This document shows positions 8,742 to 18,674 of a stretch of 64,000 bases of DNA, piece by piece; positions within the stretch are counted from its first letter, which is position 1; the number at the start of each line of letters is the position of its first letter. The position numbers were made by a program, and so were the translations under genes. Under the pieces are notes generated by a model. That model was given only the letters and a program-made list of their open reading frames with translations, had not been told where the DNA came from and did not search any database. The DNA comes from Pseudomonadota bacterium (lineage in GTDB: Bacteria > Pseudomonadota > Gammaproteobacteria > Burkholderiales > REEB80), in contig JAGWIG010000002.1 in the NCBI GenBank assembly GCA_028873515.1, positions 1-64,000 of the forward strand. Reading direction: 5' to 3'.

Positions 8742-9566
8742 CTAGATCTGACATAAATCCGTGACATCTGAAAAATCTGGATAAAATAAGGCCGAAAGTG
8801 CTGCACCCGGGTCAGGGGCCCGCATAAATGCCTCACCAACCAAAAATGCACGAACCTTATTTACCCGCATAAGATTAACATCCTCCCGATTCAAGATACC
8901 ACTTTCAGTAACTACCAGATGGTCTAAAGGAATATCGGGTAATAAATCAAGAGTTGTTTCAAGTTTAGTTTCAAAAGTTTGCAAATTTCGATTATTTATT
9001 CCCAATAATGGGGTACGAAGCATAAGAGCAGCATCCAGTTCGTGATGCCCATGAATTTCAACTAGAACATCAAGACCCAAAGCCATGGCTTCTGCTTCCA
9101 GATCCTGCATATGAATCGGATCTAGTGCGGCTGCAATCAACAGAATACTGTCAGCGCCCATTGCTCGTGTTTCATTTACCTGGTACGAGTCAATAATAAA
9201 ATCCTTACGTAATACCGGCAACATACAGGCTGATCTTGCCAAATCCAAATATTCCGGACTTCCCTGAAAATATTGTTTATCTGTCAAAACAGACAAACAG
9301 GTGGCTCCCGCTTTGGCATAACTTTTAGCAATCTCAGCCGGATCGAACTTCTCACGCAAAATGCCACGACTGGGAGAAGCTTTTTTTATTTCAGCAATAA
9401 CTCCTGTCAGTCCATTATTGCAGCGTTCTAACAATGCCTTGGAAAACCCGCGTGGCGAAGATATTTGTGCAATCTTATCTTCAAGGGCACCAACAGGATA
9501 CTTCCGACGTGCAATGGCAACCTCATCTTTCTTGGTTGACAAAATCTTTTCAAGAATATCATTCAT
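8742..9566 (-). CDS. trpC: Indole-3-glycerol phosphate synthase
   Basis: Fourth tryptophan-pathway step, closing the indole ring of CdRP. The 274-residue TIM barrel shows the family landmarks [17 protein letters not shown] (about residues 56-72), [12 protein letters not shown], the beta-strand motif [12 protein letters not shown] and VTESGI near the end. It overlaps trpD by 4 bp, so translation is probably coupled. It is not fused to trpF. Confidence 0.97.
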   Translation of the reverse strand: MNDILEKILSTKKDEVAIARRKYPVGALEDKIAQISSPRGFSKALLERCNNGLTGVIAEIKKASPSRGILREKFDPAEIAKSYAKAGATCLSVLTDKQYFQGSPEYLDLARSACMLPVLRKDFIIDSYQVNETRAMGADSILLIAAALDPIHMQDLEAEAMALGLDVLVEIHGHHELDAALMLRTPLLGINNRNLQTFETKLETTLDLLPDIPLDHLVVTESGILNREDVNLMRVNKVRAFLVGEAFMRAPDPGAALSALFYPDFSDVTDLCQI

Positions 9567-10618
9567 GAAATTTCAGCCAAAGGGTCATTGTCTATAGACT
9601 GGAGTTCCTGTGAATAATTTACCAAACGTTCAAGTTTTATTTGTGCCGCACCTGAACGAATTACTTCATCTGCCATTATTACTCCTTCGCCAAGTGTAGA
9701 AGCAACACCTGATACATAAATGGCTGCACCTGCATTTAAGCGGACAATATCCCCGGCAGCTCCTGCACCCCCTCTAAGAACATCAACCAGCATTTGACGA
9801 GCATCATTAATTGAATTTACCTGAATTGTTGTTAAAGACTGTCTGGACATTCCAAATTCTTCAGGAGATATCCGGTATTCAGTAACCCTGCCGCCCCGTA
9901 ATTCTGCAATGCAGGTTTCATTGCTAATTGAAATTTCATCCATTCCATCCACACCATGCACCACCAACACATGCTCACTTCCAAGTTCTGCAAGAACATG
10001 AGCGAGTAATGGGACAAGATCGACATGAAATACGCCCATAACCTGGCGCTTCGCCCCGGCAGGATTGGTGAGGGGGCCTAGCAAATTAAATAGCGTTCTT
10101 ACTCCCAGTTCCCGCCTAACTGTAACTGCATGCTTCATGGCGCTGTGATAGTTAGGGGCAAACATGAAACCTATACCTAGCACATCAATCGATCGAGACA
10201 CCGCTTCAGGTGAAAGGTTGACGGCGACACCAAGTGCTTCTAAAACATCTGCACTACCACAGGTAGACGAAACAGAACGTCCGCCATGCTTCGCAACCCT
10301 TGCACCGGCGGCAGCCGCAACAATTGCACTTGCAGTAGACACATTGAAGGTATGAGCCCCATCGCCACCGGTACCACAAGTATCTACAAGGTGATCCGGG
10401 TCTTTTATATTAATCCTGGTAGCCATTTCACGCATAAGCTCTGCAGCAGCGGCGATTTCTACAGGTTTTTCTCCTTTAACCCGCATAGCCATGAGAAATC
10501 CTGCGATCTGAACTGGCGTATAGGCTCCTGTCATTATCTGACGCATAATTTCCAGCATTTCTTCTCGCGAGAAATCGCCATGTTGAATTAGACGTGTTAA
10601 AACAGCTTGGTGACTCAC
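9563..10618 (-). CDS. trpD: Anthranilate phosphoribosyltransferase
   Basis: Transfers phosphoribose from PRPP to anthranilate. The 351-residue protein has the PRPP-binding [17 protein letters not shown] near residue 83, [21 protein letters not shown] near 114 and [14 protein letters not shown] near 175. Four-base overlaps on both sides (with trpG and trpC) show a tightly coupled operon. Confidence 0.97.
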   Translation of the reverse strand: MSHQAVLTRLIQHGDFSREEMLEIMRQIMTGAYTPVQIAGFLMAMRVKGEKPVEIAAAAELMREMATRINIKDPDHLVDTCGTGGDGAHTFNVSTASAIVAAAAGARVAKHGGRSVSSTCGSADVLEALGVAVNLSPEAVSRSIDVLGIGFMFAPNYHSAMKHAVTVRRELGVRTLFNLLGPLTNPAGAKRQVMGVFHVDLVPLLAHVLAELGSEHVLVVHGVDGMDEISISNETCIAELRGGRVTEYRISPEEFGMSRQSLTTIQVNSINDARQMLVDVLRGGAGAAGDIVRLNAGAAIYVSGVASTLGEGVIMADEVIRSGAAQIKLERLVNYSQELQSIDNDPLAEIS

Positions 10619-11184
10619 AATTTACCTTTAAGAAAATTATCAAGCAATTCGTGACCCTGTTCAGTCAGTATGGATTCAGGATGAAACTGCACACCTACAA
10701 CTGGAAGCTGACGATGCCGCACTCCCATAATCTCCCCATCTGCTGTCCACGCAGTAATTTCCAGACAATCCGGTAATGTCTCCCGCTCAATTACCAGAGA
10801 ATGATATCGCGTGGCAACAAGGGGATTGGACAGTCCGGTAAACACACTCTGATTGCCATGATATACATCCGAAGTTTTACCATGCATCAGTACTTTGGCA
10901 TGAATGATACGCCCTCCGAAAGCCTGGCCTATGCTCTGATGGCCAAGACAAACCCCAAGGATAGGAATCTCCCCTGCAAACCGATGTATGAGTGGAACGG
11001 ATATCCCGGCTTCATTAGGTGTGCAGGGGCCTGGCGAAATGACGATATATTCAGGTTTTAATTTCTCTATACCGGAAACTGAAATATGATCGTTGCGATG
11101 CACTTGAACATCCTCACCCAATTCACCCAAGTACTGTACAAGATTCCAGGTAAAGGAGTCATAATTATCTATCATCAACAACAT
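10615..11184 (-). CDS. trpG: Anthranilate synthase, glutamine amidotransferase component
   Basis: Class I amidotransferase supplying ammonia to TrpE. The 189-residue protein has the nucleophile C79 in [10 protein letters not shown] and the catalytic His-Glu pair in [10 protein letters not shown] near residue 168. The NYDSFTWNL start is typical of the TrpG/PabA family. PabA-type use in folate synthesis is possible as well, since these subunits are often shared, but the location in a trp operon supports TrpG. Confidence 0.96.
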   Translation of the reverse strand: MLLMIDNYDSFTWNLVQYLGELGEDVQVHRNDHISVSGIEKLKPEYIVISPGPCTPNEAGISVPLIHRFAGEIPILGVCLGHQSIGQAFGGRIIHAKVLMHGKTSDVYHGNQSVFTGLSNPLVATRYHSLVIERETLPDCLEITAWTADGEIMGVRHRQLPVVGVQFHPESILTEQGHELLDNFLKGKL

Positions 11185-11226
11185 CTGTTTTCGATCCTAA
11201 AATTGTCTTTCAACACAATCCGATTA

Positions 11227-12711
11227 TTATAAAGCCATATCTAAACCTGACTCGGCCATATCAGCAGCACGCAGGATGGCATATGCCTTATTTTGCGTTT
11301 CCTGCCATTCATTGGCAGGAATCGAATCTGCAACAATTCCCGCTCCAGCCTGAACATATAACGTACCATCCTGAATCAGTGCAGTCCGGATGGCAATAGC
11401 CAGATCCATATCACCATTAAATCCAAGATAGCCTACTGCACCGGCATAAACACCCCGGCGACTTGTTTCAAGCTCGTCTATTATTTCCATAGCCCGGACT
11501 TTGGGTGCACCAGAAACCGTGCCTGCTGGAAATGTTGCCTTAAGTACATCCATAGCATTTAAACCTGGTTTTAGATCGCCCTCTACATTAGAAACGATAT
11601 GCATGACATGAGAGTAATTTTCTATGCTCATACGATCTGTAACCTCTACGCTACCAGTATTTGCGACCCGTCCAACGTCATTCCGGCCCAGATCGACAAG
11701 CATAAGGTGTTCTGCCCTTTCCTTAGGATCAGACAGGAGTTCCTCGGCAAGCGACACATCCTGCTGCTTTGTTGCTCCACGAGGGCGCGTTCCAGCTATT
11801 GGGCGGACTGTTACACGTTTATCTTCCAATCGAACCAGAATTTCAGGTGATGCACCAACTACTTGACTATTCCCAAAATCATAATAGAACATGTACGGAG
11901 ATGGGTTAAGTGCACGCAAGGCGCGATACAGCGCCATGGGTGTTGCAGAATAGGGGCGTCTGATACGATGCGAGAGGACGACTTGCATAATATCACCTTC
12001 ATATATATATTTTCTGGCCCTTTCCACCGCATCCTCATATGCAATACGACCCTGCTCGGATACTGGGTTTCCCTTCATTTCTGTCGCACCGGGAAACCTT
12101 GAAGCTATCGGCATTTCAAGCTGCGCCTGCAACTTCAATAAACGTTGATATGCGCGTGAATATGCTCCAGCTTCACGTGGATTTGCATAGACAATAAGAA
12201 AAATTCGACCCAGTACATTATCTACAACTGCAAGTTCTTCAGTTAACAAAAGATGAATATCAGGCAAACCCAGTTTATCCTGAGGTGCAGAACTCGCCAG
12301 TTTCGGTTCAATATAGCGAATAGTGTCATAACTGAAATATCCTGCATACCCACCACAAAACCGTGGAAGTCCATTTATGACTGGCACATTGAATCTGGAG
12401 ACCCGCTCAGCAATTTCCCCCAGTGGATTAATCTTTTCCTTCAGTACTACAAGCTCATCCCCACTATATTCAGAAAAGCTATCGCCATACGCGACTAGCC
12501 TGTTATGTGCTGGTAAACCAATAAAGGAATATCGACCAAAACGCTCCCCACCTACTACAGACTCAAGGAGATAAGAATAAGGCGCATTTGCAAGCTTAAG
12601 ATAAACAGACAGAGGAGTATTGAGATCTGCAAGACTTGTCAGAACAAGCGGTATTCGATCGTACCCCTCCATTGCCAACCGGTCAAATTCCTCTTCTGAC
12701 AACACTCCCAT
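11227..12711 (-). CDS. trpE: Anthranilate synthase component I
   Basis: Chorismate-using subunit of anthranilate synthase and first committed step to tryptophan. The 494-residue chorismate-binding domain shows QVVLSHRI, NPSPYMFYYDFG, IAGTRPRGAT and LMLVDLGRNDVGRVA. An N-terminal LLESVVGGERFGRYSFIG matches the tryptophan feedback site region of TrpE. No leader peptide or attenuator is seen in the 33 bp separating it from gph, so control is not by local attenuation. Confidence 0.97.
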   Translation of the reverse strand: MGVLSEEEFDRLAMEGYDRIPLVLTSLADLNTPLSVYLKLANAPYSYLLESVVGGERFGRYSFIGLPAHNRLVAYGDSFSEYSGDELVVLKEKINPLGEIAERVSRFNVPVINGLPRFCGGYAGYFSYDTIRYIEPKLASSAPQDKLGLPDIHLLLTEELAVVDNVLGRIFLIVYANPREAGAYSRAYQRLLKLQAQLEMPIASRFPGATEMKGNPVSEQGRIAYEDAVERARKYIYEGDIMQVVLSHRIRRPYSATPMALYRALRALNPSPYMFYYDFGNSQVVGASPEILVRLEDKRVTVRPIAGTRPRGATKQQDVSLAEELLSDPKERAEHLMLVDLGRNDVGRVANTGSVEVTDRMSIENYSHVMHIVSNVEGDLKPGLNAMDVLKATFPAGTVSGAPKVRAMEIIDELETSRRGVYAGAVGYLGFNGDMDLAIAIRTALIQDGTLYVQAGAGIVADSIPANEWQETQNKAYAILRAADMAESGLDMAL

Positions 12712-12744
12712 ATGGTTTACACCTATTAAAATTGTTCGAAAATA

Positions 12745-13455
12745 TCATATTTCCAGGTTTTTTCCAACGCTGGCTGGAACAATCAATTCATTTATTTTAA
12801 GGATGCTTTGAATCACACTATCGGCACCCATGTCATCTGCGTTCAAACCACCCCTATATCCATAGGAGACACAAAATATGGGACAGCCAGCAGAACGAGC
12901 GGCATGAATATCATTGATTGAATCGCCTATCATAAGGGTTTCTTCTGGTCTTGACTCAAGTAAAGAGGCCGCATACCACAATGGTTCTGGTGCTGGTTTT
13001 TTTAAATCTAGCGTATCGCCACTTACAACCGCGGAAAAATAAGCACTAATCCCCAAACCCTCAAGTAAAGGGTGCGTAAATTGATTAGATTTATTCGTAA
13101 CAACTCCCAGTCTGAAGCCACGATCATGCAAGAGAGCCAAACCCTCCATCACCTCAGGATAAAGCATGGTGGATTCACAAATGTGTTGATAATAATACGA
13201 TTCGAATAAATTAAGCGCATCATCGCATAAAAGCTCAGGAGGGTCACCATCCATGCTGCCAGTCAACAGGCGTTTAACCATGCGCACCACACCATTACCA
13301 ATATATGCTTCTAATACAGAGCGCTGCACCTTGGGTCTGGATAAAGCTGCAAGCATATAATTCGCTGCATTTAGCAAATCTGGCAAAGAATCAACCAGAG
13401 TTCCATCAAGATCAAATAGTACAGACCGTATAAAAATTGGTTTACCCACGATCAC
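12745..13455 (-). CDS. gph: HAD-family phosphatase, phosphoglycolate phosphatase type
   Basis: The 236-residue HAD hydrolase has nucleophile motif [14 protein letters not shown] (about residues 14-27), GVVTNKSNQ as motif II and [17 protein letters not shown] as motifs III/IV. Between rpe and trpE this is the standard gph position, where the enzyme removes phosphoglycolate. The same subfamily includes MupP, the MurNAc-6-phosphate phosphatase of AmgK/MurU recycling. Since anmK, amgK and murU are nearby, a MupP role is a reasonable alternative that sequence alone cannot settle. Confidence 0.88.
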   Translation of the reverse strand: MIVGKPIFIRSVLFDLDGTLVDSLPDLLNAANYMLAALSRPKVQRSVLEAYIGNGVVRMVKRLLTGSMDGDPPELLCDDALNLFESYYYQHICESTMLYPEVMEGLALLHDRGFRLGVVTNKSNQFTHPLLEGLGISAYFSAVVSGDTLDLKKPAPEPLWYAASLLESRPEETLMIGDSINDIHAARSAGCPIFCVSYGYRGGLNADDMGADSVIQSILKINELIVPASVGKNLEI

Positions 13456-14117
13456 TTTCCCACTAGTGCTGCTCGCATGGATGTAATCGCAGTTAAGTAA
13501 TTCCCAGAATCAAAAATAGCCGATCCAGCAACAAAGGTATCCGCTCCAGCCAAAGAAACAGCTGAAATATTCTCAGGTTTTATCCCCCCATCAACTTCAA
13601 GCCAAATCGGTCGGCCAGTTAAAGCAATCTTCGCACGCGCCTCCCTGATTTTGACAAGCGACTGAGGGATAAAAGATTGGCCACCAAATCCCGGATTCAC
13701 TGACATGATAAGAACTAGATCAACCTTGTCCATCACATGGTCCAGCCAATTAAGTGGAGTTGCTGGATTAAACACCAATCCAGCCATGCAGCCATTTTCG
13801 CGAATAAGGCTCAAAGTTCTGTCCACATGTTCTGATGCCTCAGGATGAAAGCTGATAATATTTGCGCCTGCACGTGCAAAATCAGGAATAATCCGATCAA
13901 CTGGTTTTACCATAAGATGAACATCAAGCGGTACATCGGTGAGGGGACGGATCGATTCAAGCACCATTGGACCAAAAGTCAAATTGGGGACATAGTGATT
14001 ATCCATTACATCAAAATGAATAAGATCGGCGCCAGCCGAAACGACAGCATGGACTTCCTCTCCGAGCCGCGAAAAATTAGCCGAGAGAAGGCTTGGTGCG
14101 ATACGATGTGTGGGCAT
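13452..14117 (-). CDS. rpe: Ribulose-phosphate 3-epimerase
   Basis: Interconverts ribulose 5-phosphate and xylulose 5-phosphate in the pentose phosphate and Calvin cycles. The 221-residue TIM barrel has [12 protein letters not shown] at residues 7-18, the metal ligands in [12 protein letters not shown] and [17 protein letters not shown] in the middle and EVDGGI before the end. First gene of the operon running through trp genes to coq7, with a 4-bp overlap into gph. Confidence 0.97.
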   Translation of the reverse strand: MPTHRIAPSLLSANFSRLGEEVHAVVSAGADLIHFDVMDNHYVPNLTFGPMVLESIRPLTDVPLDVHLMVKPVDRIIPDFARAGANIISFHPEASEHVDRTLSLIRENGCMAGLVFNPATPLNWLDHVMDKVDLVLIMSVNPGFGGQSFIPQSLVKIREARAKIALTGRPIWLEVDGGIKPENISAVSLAGADTFVAGSAIFDSGNYLTAITSMRAALVGK

Positions 14118-14230
14118 GAGAATACTTTCCGATCTAAAACCCTATATTAGCAAAAATCAATAAACACTAGCGACTGCTCTTAACAACAATTCATGCTAAG
14201 CTTTTTACGATAAACTGGACAGGAAAAGCC

Positions 14231-14611
14231 ATGGCAGAAATCAAATACAATATTAATATAAACATCGCAACCCGCTATCTAGCGGATCAATCTGATGCTG
14301 ATGAAGGTAGATTCATGTTTGCCTATACCGTAACTATAACCAATACTGGCAATATAGGTGTACAACTCATCAGCAGGCACTGGATTATCACCGATGCAAA
14401 CAACTCCATTCAGGAAGTTCGAGGAATTGGAGTCGTCGGTGAACAACCCCATCTCGCACCCGGGGAAGGATATCAATATACAAGTGGCACCCCTTTGGCA
14501 ACAACAATTGGCACCATGCGGGGTAGTTATCAGATGCTAGCAGATGATGGGACCCGTTTCGAGACACCCATCGAAGAATTTTTACTAAGCGTGCCTGGAG
14601 TCCTGCATTGA
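14231..14611 (+). CDS. apaG: ApaG protein (Co2+/Mg2+ efflux-associated)
   Basis: The 126-residue beta-sandwich protein has the signature blocks FAYTVTITNTG, SRHWIITDANN, EVRGIGVVGEQP and PGEGYQYTSG. The molecular role is still unclear; mutants in enterics have altered cobalt sensitivity. AGGA lies seven bases upstream of the ATG. In enterics apaG follows rsmA, but here it stands alone, divergent from rpe. Confidence 0.94.
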   Translation: MAEIKYNININIATRYLADQSDADEGRFMFAYTVTITNTGNIGVQLISRHWIITDANNSIQEVRGIGVVGEQPHLAPGEGYQYTSGTPLATTIGTMRGSYQMLADDGTRFETPIEEFLLSVPGVLH

Positions 14612-14655
14612 AACCAGCAAATCTTTTATATAAAAAGGTAATGGATCTTCAGTCA

Positions 14656-14751
14656 TTACTCATCACCCTCCCGCTTTCCCGGTCTGGCCCACCAGACAAT
14701 AATAACAAGGAGCACCAGGACTATTATGGATTCTACAGCAAACCATATCAT
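14656..14751 (-). CDS. Predicted 31-residue single-pass membrane protein
   Basis: A minus-strand ORF in the apaG-mltA gap with ATG at 14751, stop TAA at 14656-14658 and GGAG nine bases before the start. The peptide begins MIWFAVESIIVLVLL, forms one membrane helix and ends IVWWARPGKREGDE. The aromatic pair followed by a charged tail resembles CcoQ/FixQ-type small oxidase subunits, but no cco genes are in view and the match is only stylistic. It is too short for usual gene callers. No similar frame runs through the gap on the plus strand. Confidence 0.5.
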   Translation of the reverse strand: MIWFAVESIIVLVLLVIIVWWARPGKREGDE

Positions 14752-14812
14752 GTTCTTAGCTCCAGGATAACAAGCCACATATTCAGGTTACCCAATTATA
14801 AGGTTTTCTAAA

Positions 14813-16054
14813 ATGCACGGGGAAACATCCAAATTTAAATATATAAGTACTGTTATTCCATTCATCATTTCCATGTTTCTCTCATCCTGTACTACATCAC
14901 CGCCCCCCCCATTGCAAGCTTCAATTTTGCCAGCGGCAGTAAAATCCGCTGCGGTTCCCAAATATGCAAAAATGATTCCTGCATCCTACAATGATCTGCC
15001 CGAGTGGCAAAATGACAACCTTAATGGCGCATATGGAGCATTTTCAAGAAGCTGTTCAGCACTTGCTAGCCGGCCAGAATGGCAAGCGATCTGTAAAGCG
15101 CTCAAAACCGTGCCCAGACATCATCCGGATAGGTTTCGTCAATACCTCAAAAAATGGTTTAGACCCTATAAAATTGAAAATGCAAGCAATCAAGATACAG
15201 GACTTATAACCGGTTACTATGAACCCAGTCTTAAGGGTAGCCTAACCCCTGGCAACAAGTACCGCTTTCCTGTTTATGGAGTACCTTTTAATTTGATTGA
15301 CGTTGATTTAGCAGACCGTTACCCGAAGCTGGCTGGCCTAAGAATCCGTGGCAGACTCAAAGGGAGAACACTGGTTCCATACTATACCCGAGCTCAAATC
15401 GAGACCGAACCCTTTCTGACCAACGCACCCATACTATGCTATGTTGACAATGAACTCGATTTATTTTTTTTACAAATACAGGGATCTGGAAAAATCCAAC
15501 TGGATAATGGAAAAACCATTGCTATCGCATATGGTGATGAAAATGGGCAGCCTTATAAGGTCCTTGGCCAGATTCTTGCAAACGCAGGGAAAATATCCAA
15601 AACCAACATTAATATGCAATCTATCCTGAACTGGGGCAAGCTTCATCCAAATGAAATTACATACTACCTAGACATGAACCCCAGCTATGTCTTTTTTCGC
15701 CTGCTAGAAAATCCATCCCGTTCACCTGAAGGTTCCCTTGGAGAAACATTGACAGCAGGGCGTTCCATTGCTGTAGATAACCGCTACATCCCTTTGGGTC
15801 TACCCGTTTTTATTTCTTCCACATATCCGTATTCCAATGCTCCCATGAATCGACTGGTTTTTGCTCAGGATACGGGGGGAGCCATAAAAGGGCCAGTTAG
15901 GGCTGATTTCTATTTTGGAGAAGGTCAAGCTGCCGAACATAACGCAGGTCAAATGCAACAACCTGGGAGATTGTGGCTACTTTTACCTAAAACAGCAACT
16001 ATCTACAATTTTTGTCATGCCCCTACCTGTTACCTGGAAAAACCCAGTACATAA
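14813..16054 (+). CDS. mltA: Membrane-bound lytic murein transglycosylase A
   Basis: Outer-membrane lipoprotein that cleaves peptidoglycan to 1,6-anhydro-MurNAc products. The 413-residue protein has a lipoprotein signal with lipobox LSSC (cysteine near residue 26), the MltA domain with TGYYEPSLKGS, QGSGKIQL and VFAQDTGGAIKGPVRADFYFG, where the aspartates of the 3D domain include the catalytic one. Its stop lies 25 bp inside the convergent TonB-family gene. The product is the substrate source for AnmK at 1831. Confidence 0.95.
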   Translation: MHGETSKFKYISTVIPFIISMFLSSCTTSPPPPLQASILPAAVKSAAVPKYAKMIPASYNDLPEWQNDNLNGAYGAFSRSCSALASRPEWQAICKALKTVPRHHPDRFRQYLKKWFRPYKIENASNQDTGLITGYYEPSLKGSLTPGNKYRFPVYGVPFNLIDVDLADRYPKLAGLRIRGRLKGRTLVPYYTRAQIETEPFLTNAPILCYVDNELDLFFLQIQGSGKIQLDNGKTIAIAYGDENGQPYKVLGQILANAGKISKTNINMQSILNWGKLHPNEITYYLDMNPSYVFFRLLENPSRSPEGSLGETLTAGRSIAVDNRYIPLGLPVFISSTYPYSNAPMNRLVFAQDTGGAIKGPVRADFYFGEGQAAEHNAGQMQQPGRLWLLLPKTATIYNFCHAPTCYLEKPST

Positions 16055-16854
16055 TGTATTGTTTGCACAAGTTTGCATTTCTCAGGTTTCCCGTTCACCA
16101 ATGCCGGTGAAAAATGAGCCGAAGAAAAAGCTTCGCGTGCTGATTGTTCAAAATATCCTTCAGGCTTCGCTGAAAGAATCCTGATGGCTACAACATTCCC
16201 ATGAGTATCAATCGTCAGCTCTAATTTGAGCGTACCCTCGACACCCGCTTCTCTTGCTCGAGATGGATAACGAAGAGTCACAGGTTTAAGTAATCTTGGT
16301 GGAGACTGATTCGATGCACCACTTAAAGAAGAAACCGGTGACATGGATTCTGGAGCTATATGATTACCCTTGTCCCCCGAGGGGTTAACCCTTCTTATAG
16401 AAACAGTAGCAGAATTAAATTTTTTAATACCCTGGATTTCAGAATTCTTCACACTTGGAACCACAGAAGATGAAATTGTCCGAGCCTCATCAGAATGAAC
16501 AGCTTTTAAAGAAGCCGCTTTCGTGCTTAATATTTTATGAGCCCCAGCCTTTTTAAGTTTCATTTTAGCCGGCTGAACTCTTGTGTGTTCAGGTTTCACT
16601 GCCCTTATATGTCCATCAGCCCGTTTAGGAACCAAAACACTCCTGGTAGAAGCCCGGACATGCCTGGACAGGATTTTTGATGATGAAGGCAAAAAAACCT
16701 TAAGCTCTTGCTGAACTGGTAAGGTACGGTGGTGAACTGAAACCATCAAAACGAACGAATGCAGTGAAATGGATAACAGCAAGGCAACAATAAGGCGCCG
16801 ATTGTTATAAATAGCCGGGTATCTCCACGATAACCCTTTTCTTGTACCTTGCAC
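16030..16854 (-). CDS. TonB-family energy transducer
   Basis: A 274-residue protein with an N-terminal membrane anchor (LIVALLLSISLHSFVLMV), a long Lys/Ser/Pro-rich periplasmic linker and a C-terminal TonB domain containing RYPSRAREAGVEGTLKLEL. It should couple proton-motive force to outer-membrane transporters. No exbB/exbD is adjacent, so it is an orphan TonB. The start is a GTG at 16854 with no good Shine-Dalgarno; no ATG lies before the anchor. The 3' end overlaps mltA by 25 bp. Confidence 0.85.
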   Translation of the reverse strand: MQGTRKGLSWRYPAIYNNRRLIVALLLSISLHSFVLMVSVHHRTLPVQQELKVFLPSSSKILSRHVRASTRSVLVPKRADGHIRAVKPEHTRVQPAKMKLKKAGAHKILSTKAASLKAVHSDEARTISSSVVPSVKNSEIQGIKKFNSATVSIRRVNPSGDKGNHIAPESMSPVSSLSGASNQSPPRLLKPVTLRYPSRAREAGVEGTLKLELTIDTHGNVVAIRILSAKPEGYFEQSAREAFSSAHFSPALVNGKPEKCKLVQTIHYVLGFSR

Positions 16855-17516
16855 CTCTAACTATCCAAAAAAGTTACAGATATTCCAGAGCTTTCCAGAC
16901 GTTGCAACACAAGCAAGGAAGCGTTGCTATCCGCCCGGAACTCCCTGATTTGCCTATACCAAAATTTCAATATAACAACTTGTTTGAAATATTCCATACC
17001 TGCATCAGACCCCCCGCTCCCAGTCTGCCATTTTTCAGGTATGGCAAACATCCTTGCCATAAATCTTATTACGCAAGACAAGGTAATTCCTTAGCTATCA
17101 AATCCATAAAGAGATCAGGCTTTCCGATTTAAGATGTCCGCGCATGACGGTTGACTGGGGGGAAAGTAAAAGCATGTCCATAACTTTCCAGCCTCTTGGC
17201 ATGACCTGTCGTATGGGGTTTTCCCAGCACTAAAACAGATTAACTATAAATCCTTTTGCTTTTTACATAAGTTTATGCCGGACATATTGTTAAAACCGAG
17301 TTCCTGATGATAAGCGAACCAAACTTTCATAATACCTGCTATATGACTTTCCCTTATTCTGTTAACAACATATACAGCATGAAACAAGAGCCCCCAACTG
17401 CCAAAATACATTAATCAAAGTAATTCTGCTTTAAACTTGATCCCGCGCTTCACACATCGATGAAACAGGGGCGGTAACCAAACTTTTCAGTTATATATCA
17501 ATTTAAATACCTTTCC
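16855..17516. other. 660-bp region without a recognised gene
   Basis: No ORF here is convincing. A minus-strand frame at 16857-17081 (74 codons, TTG start or an internal ATG at about 17060) ends two bases before the TonB start and a 96-codon plus-strand frame overlaps it; neither resembles a family I know. The size is that of one lost gene between a ubiquinone hydroxylase and tonB. Translated fragments gave no family match, so decay is only a guess. Confidence 0.5.
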
Positions 17517-18671
17517 TTATTCCCCCTGCATGGCTAGCTGCATGATCCGTTTTTTAATCCAAAGCACATGATCAACCCGCTTCAGGCCATAATTTCTTAT
17601 CCAACGTGAAAATGGATCCCGCCTTGAAAATAAAAGCTGCAAACCATCCGTTACTTTTTGCATATGCCTGACTACTCGGGCCCGCCGACGAAAATATTGA
17701 TTAAGTAAAAAACGTTCGCCAGGATCATGTCTGCCACGGCAGATAATTACATCAGCCAGAACCTCAGCATCCTGCAATCCCAGATTCGCTCCCTGTCCTG
17801 CAAGCGGATGCACAACATGGGCCGCATCGCCTATAAGTGCAACACGCTCCATGGCTGGACTGGGTACACTCAAAAGGTTAAGAGGAAATGCACATGCAAC
17901 TGTAACGGCCTCCAGACTACCTGCCACCCCAAAACTGGCTTTTTCAATCATATCCACCTGATTATTTTGGGAGAGAGCCAAAAAAGAATCCGCCTCACAC
18001 TTTGGCATCGACCACACAGCAGAAAGATGATTATCAGGCAGCGGCAACAGAGCCAGCACACGCCCACCTTCAAACCACTGACGTGCCAACCCCGAATGAG
18101 GAATTGATGCCTTTAGATTAAAAGTAACAGCCATATGGCCATAGGTTTTAAACTGACTTTCAAATCCTGCATAATTTCTAACAAAGGAGCGTCCTCCGTC
18201 CGCGCCTACAAGCAACCTTGTTTCAAACGAAGATTCATCTTCAAAATGTGCCCGCACTGAACGTTTCATTAAGTTCAGGCTACATACCCGTCCATGTACA
18301 CGAAGAATGTGAGATCTATCCAATGCCATATCCAGGGCGCCCTGAATATCTTCTTCTGAAACAATCCAGCCCAACTCACCCACACCATATTCTTGTGCAA
18401 GGAAAGAAATCATGGACTGCTGTTCGTCACCAAACACATGCATGGCCCTAATAGGCTCGCAGCGTCCCTTCTCAAGTTGAGACCAAACTCCCAATCTGGC
18501 TAAAAAACGCTGGCTAGCAGGTGACAAGGCATATACACGGCCTGTAGAACTTCTCTTACCCGGAAGAATATCAGAAACCACAGACACCTGAAGACCGCAT
18601 TCTGCCAAAGCTAGAGAAAAGGCTGCACCTGTAACTCCACCGCCACAAACAAGAATATCCATGTCACTCAT
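17517..18671 (-). CDS. FAD-dependent ubiquinone biosynthesis hydroxylase (UbiH/UbiI/UbiF family)
   Basis: Flavoprotein monooxygenase of 384 residues, with N-terminal FAD motif VCGGGVTGAAFSLAL (about 7-21) and the conserved IGDAAHVVHPLAGQGANLGL near residue 280. It should hydroxylate the quinone ring during ubiquinone synthesis. Since Coq7 covers the UbiF position, the C5 (UbiI-like) reaction is the likely one, but regiospecificity cannot be read from the sequence. It follows ubiH after 3 bp in the amgK-to-ubi operon. Confidence 0.9.
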   Translation of the reverse strand: MSDMDILVCGGGVTGAAFSLALAECGLQVSVVSDILPGKRSSTGRVYALSPASQRFLARLGVWSQLEKGRCEPIRAMHVFGDEQQSMISFLAQEYGVGELGWIVSEEDIQGALDMALDRSHILRVHGRVCSLNLMKRSVRAHFEDESSFETRLLVGADGGRSFVRNYAGFESQFKTYGHMAVTFNLKASIPHSGLARQWFEGGRVLALLPLPDNHLSAVWSMPKCEADSFLALSQNNQVDMIEKASFGVAGSLEAVTVACAFPLNLLSVPSPAMERVALIGDAAHVVHPLAGQGANLGLQDAEVLADVIICRGRHDPGERFLLNQYFRRRARVVRHMQKVTDGLQLLFSRRDPFSRWIRNYGLKRVDHVLWIKKRIMQLAMQGE

Positions 18672-18674
18672 ATC

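Noticed and set aside
14608-14811. 67-codon plus-strand ORF after apaG
   Set aside because: TTG start without Shine-Dalgarno, no family features; the opposite strand carries a better small ORF at 14656-14751.
16857-17081. 74-codon minus-strand ORF ending just before the TonB-family gene
   Set aside because: TTG start or weak internal ATG, no motif; cannot be told from chance, so left inside the gap entry.
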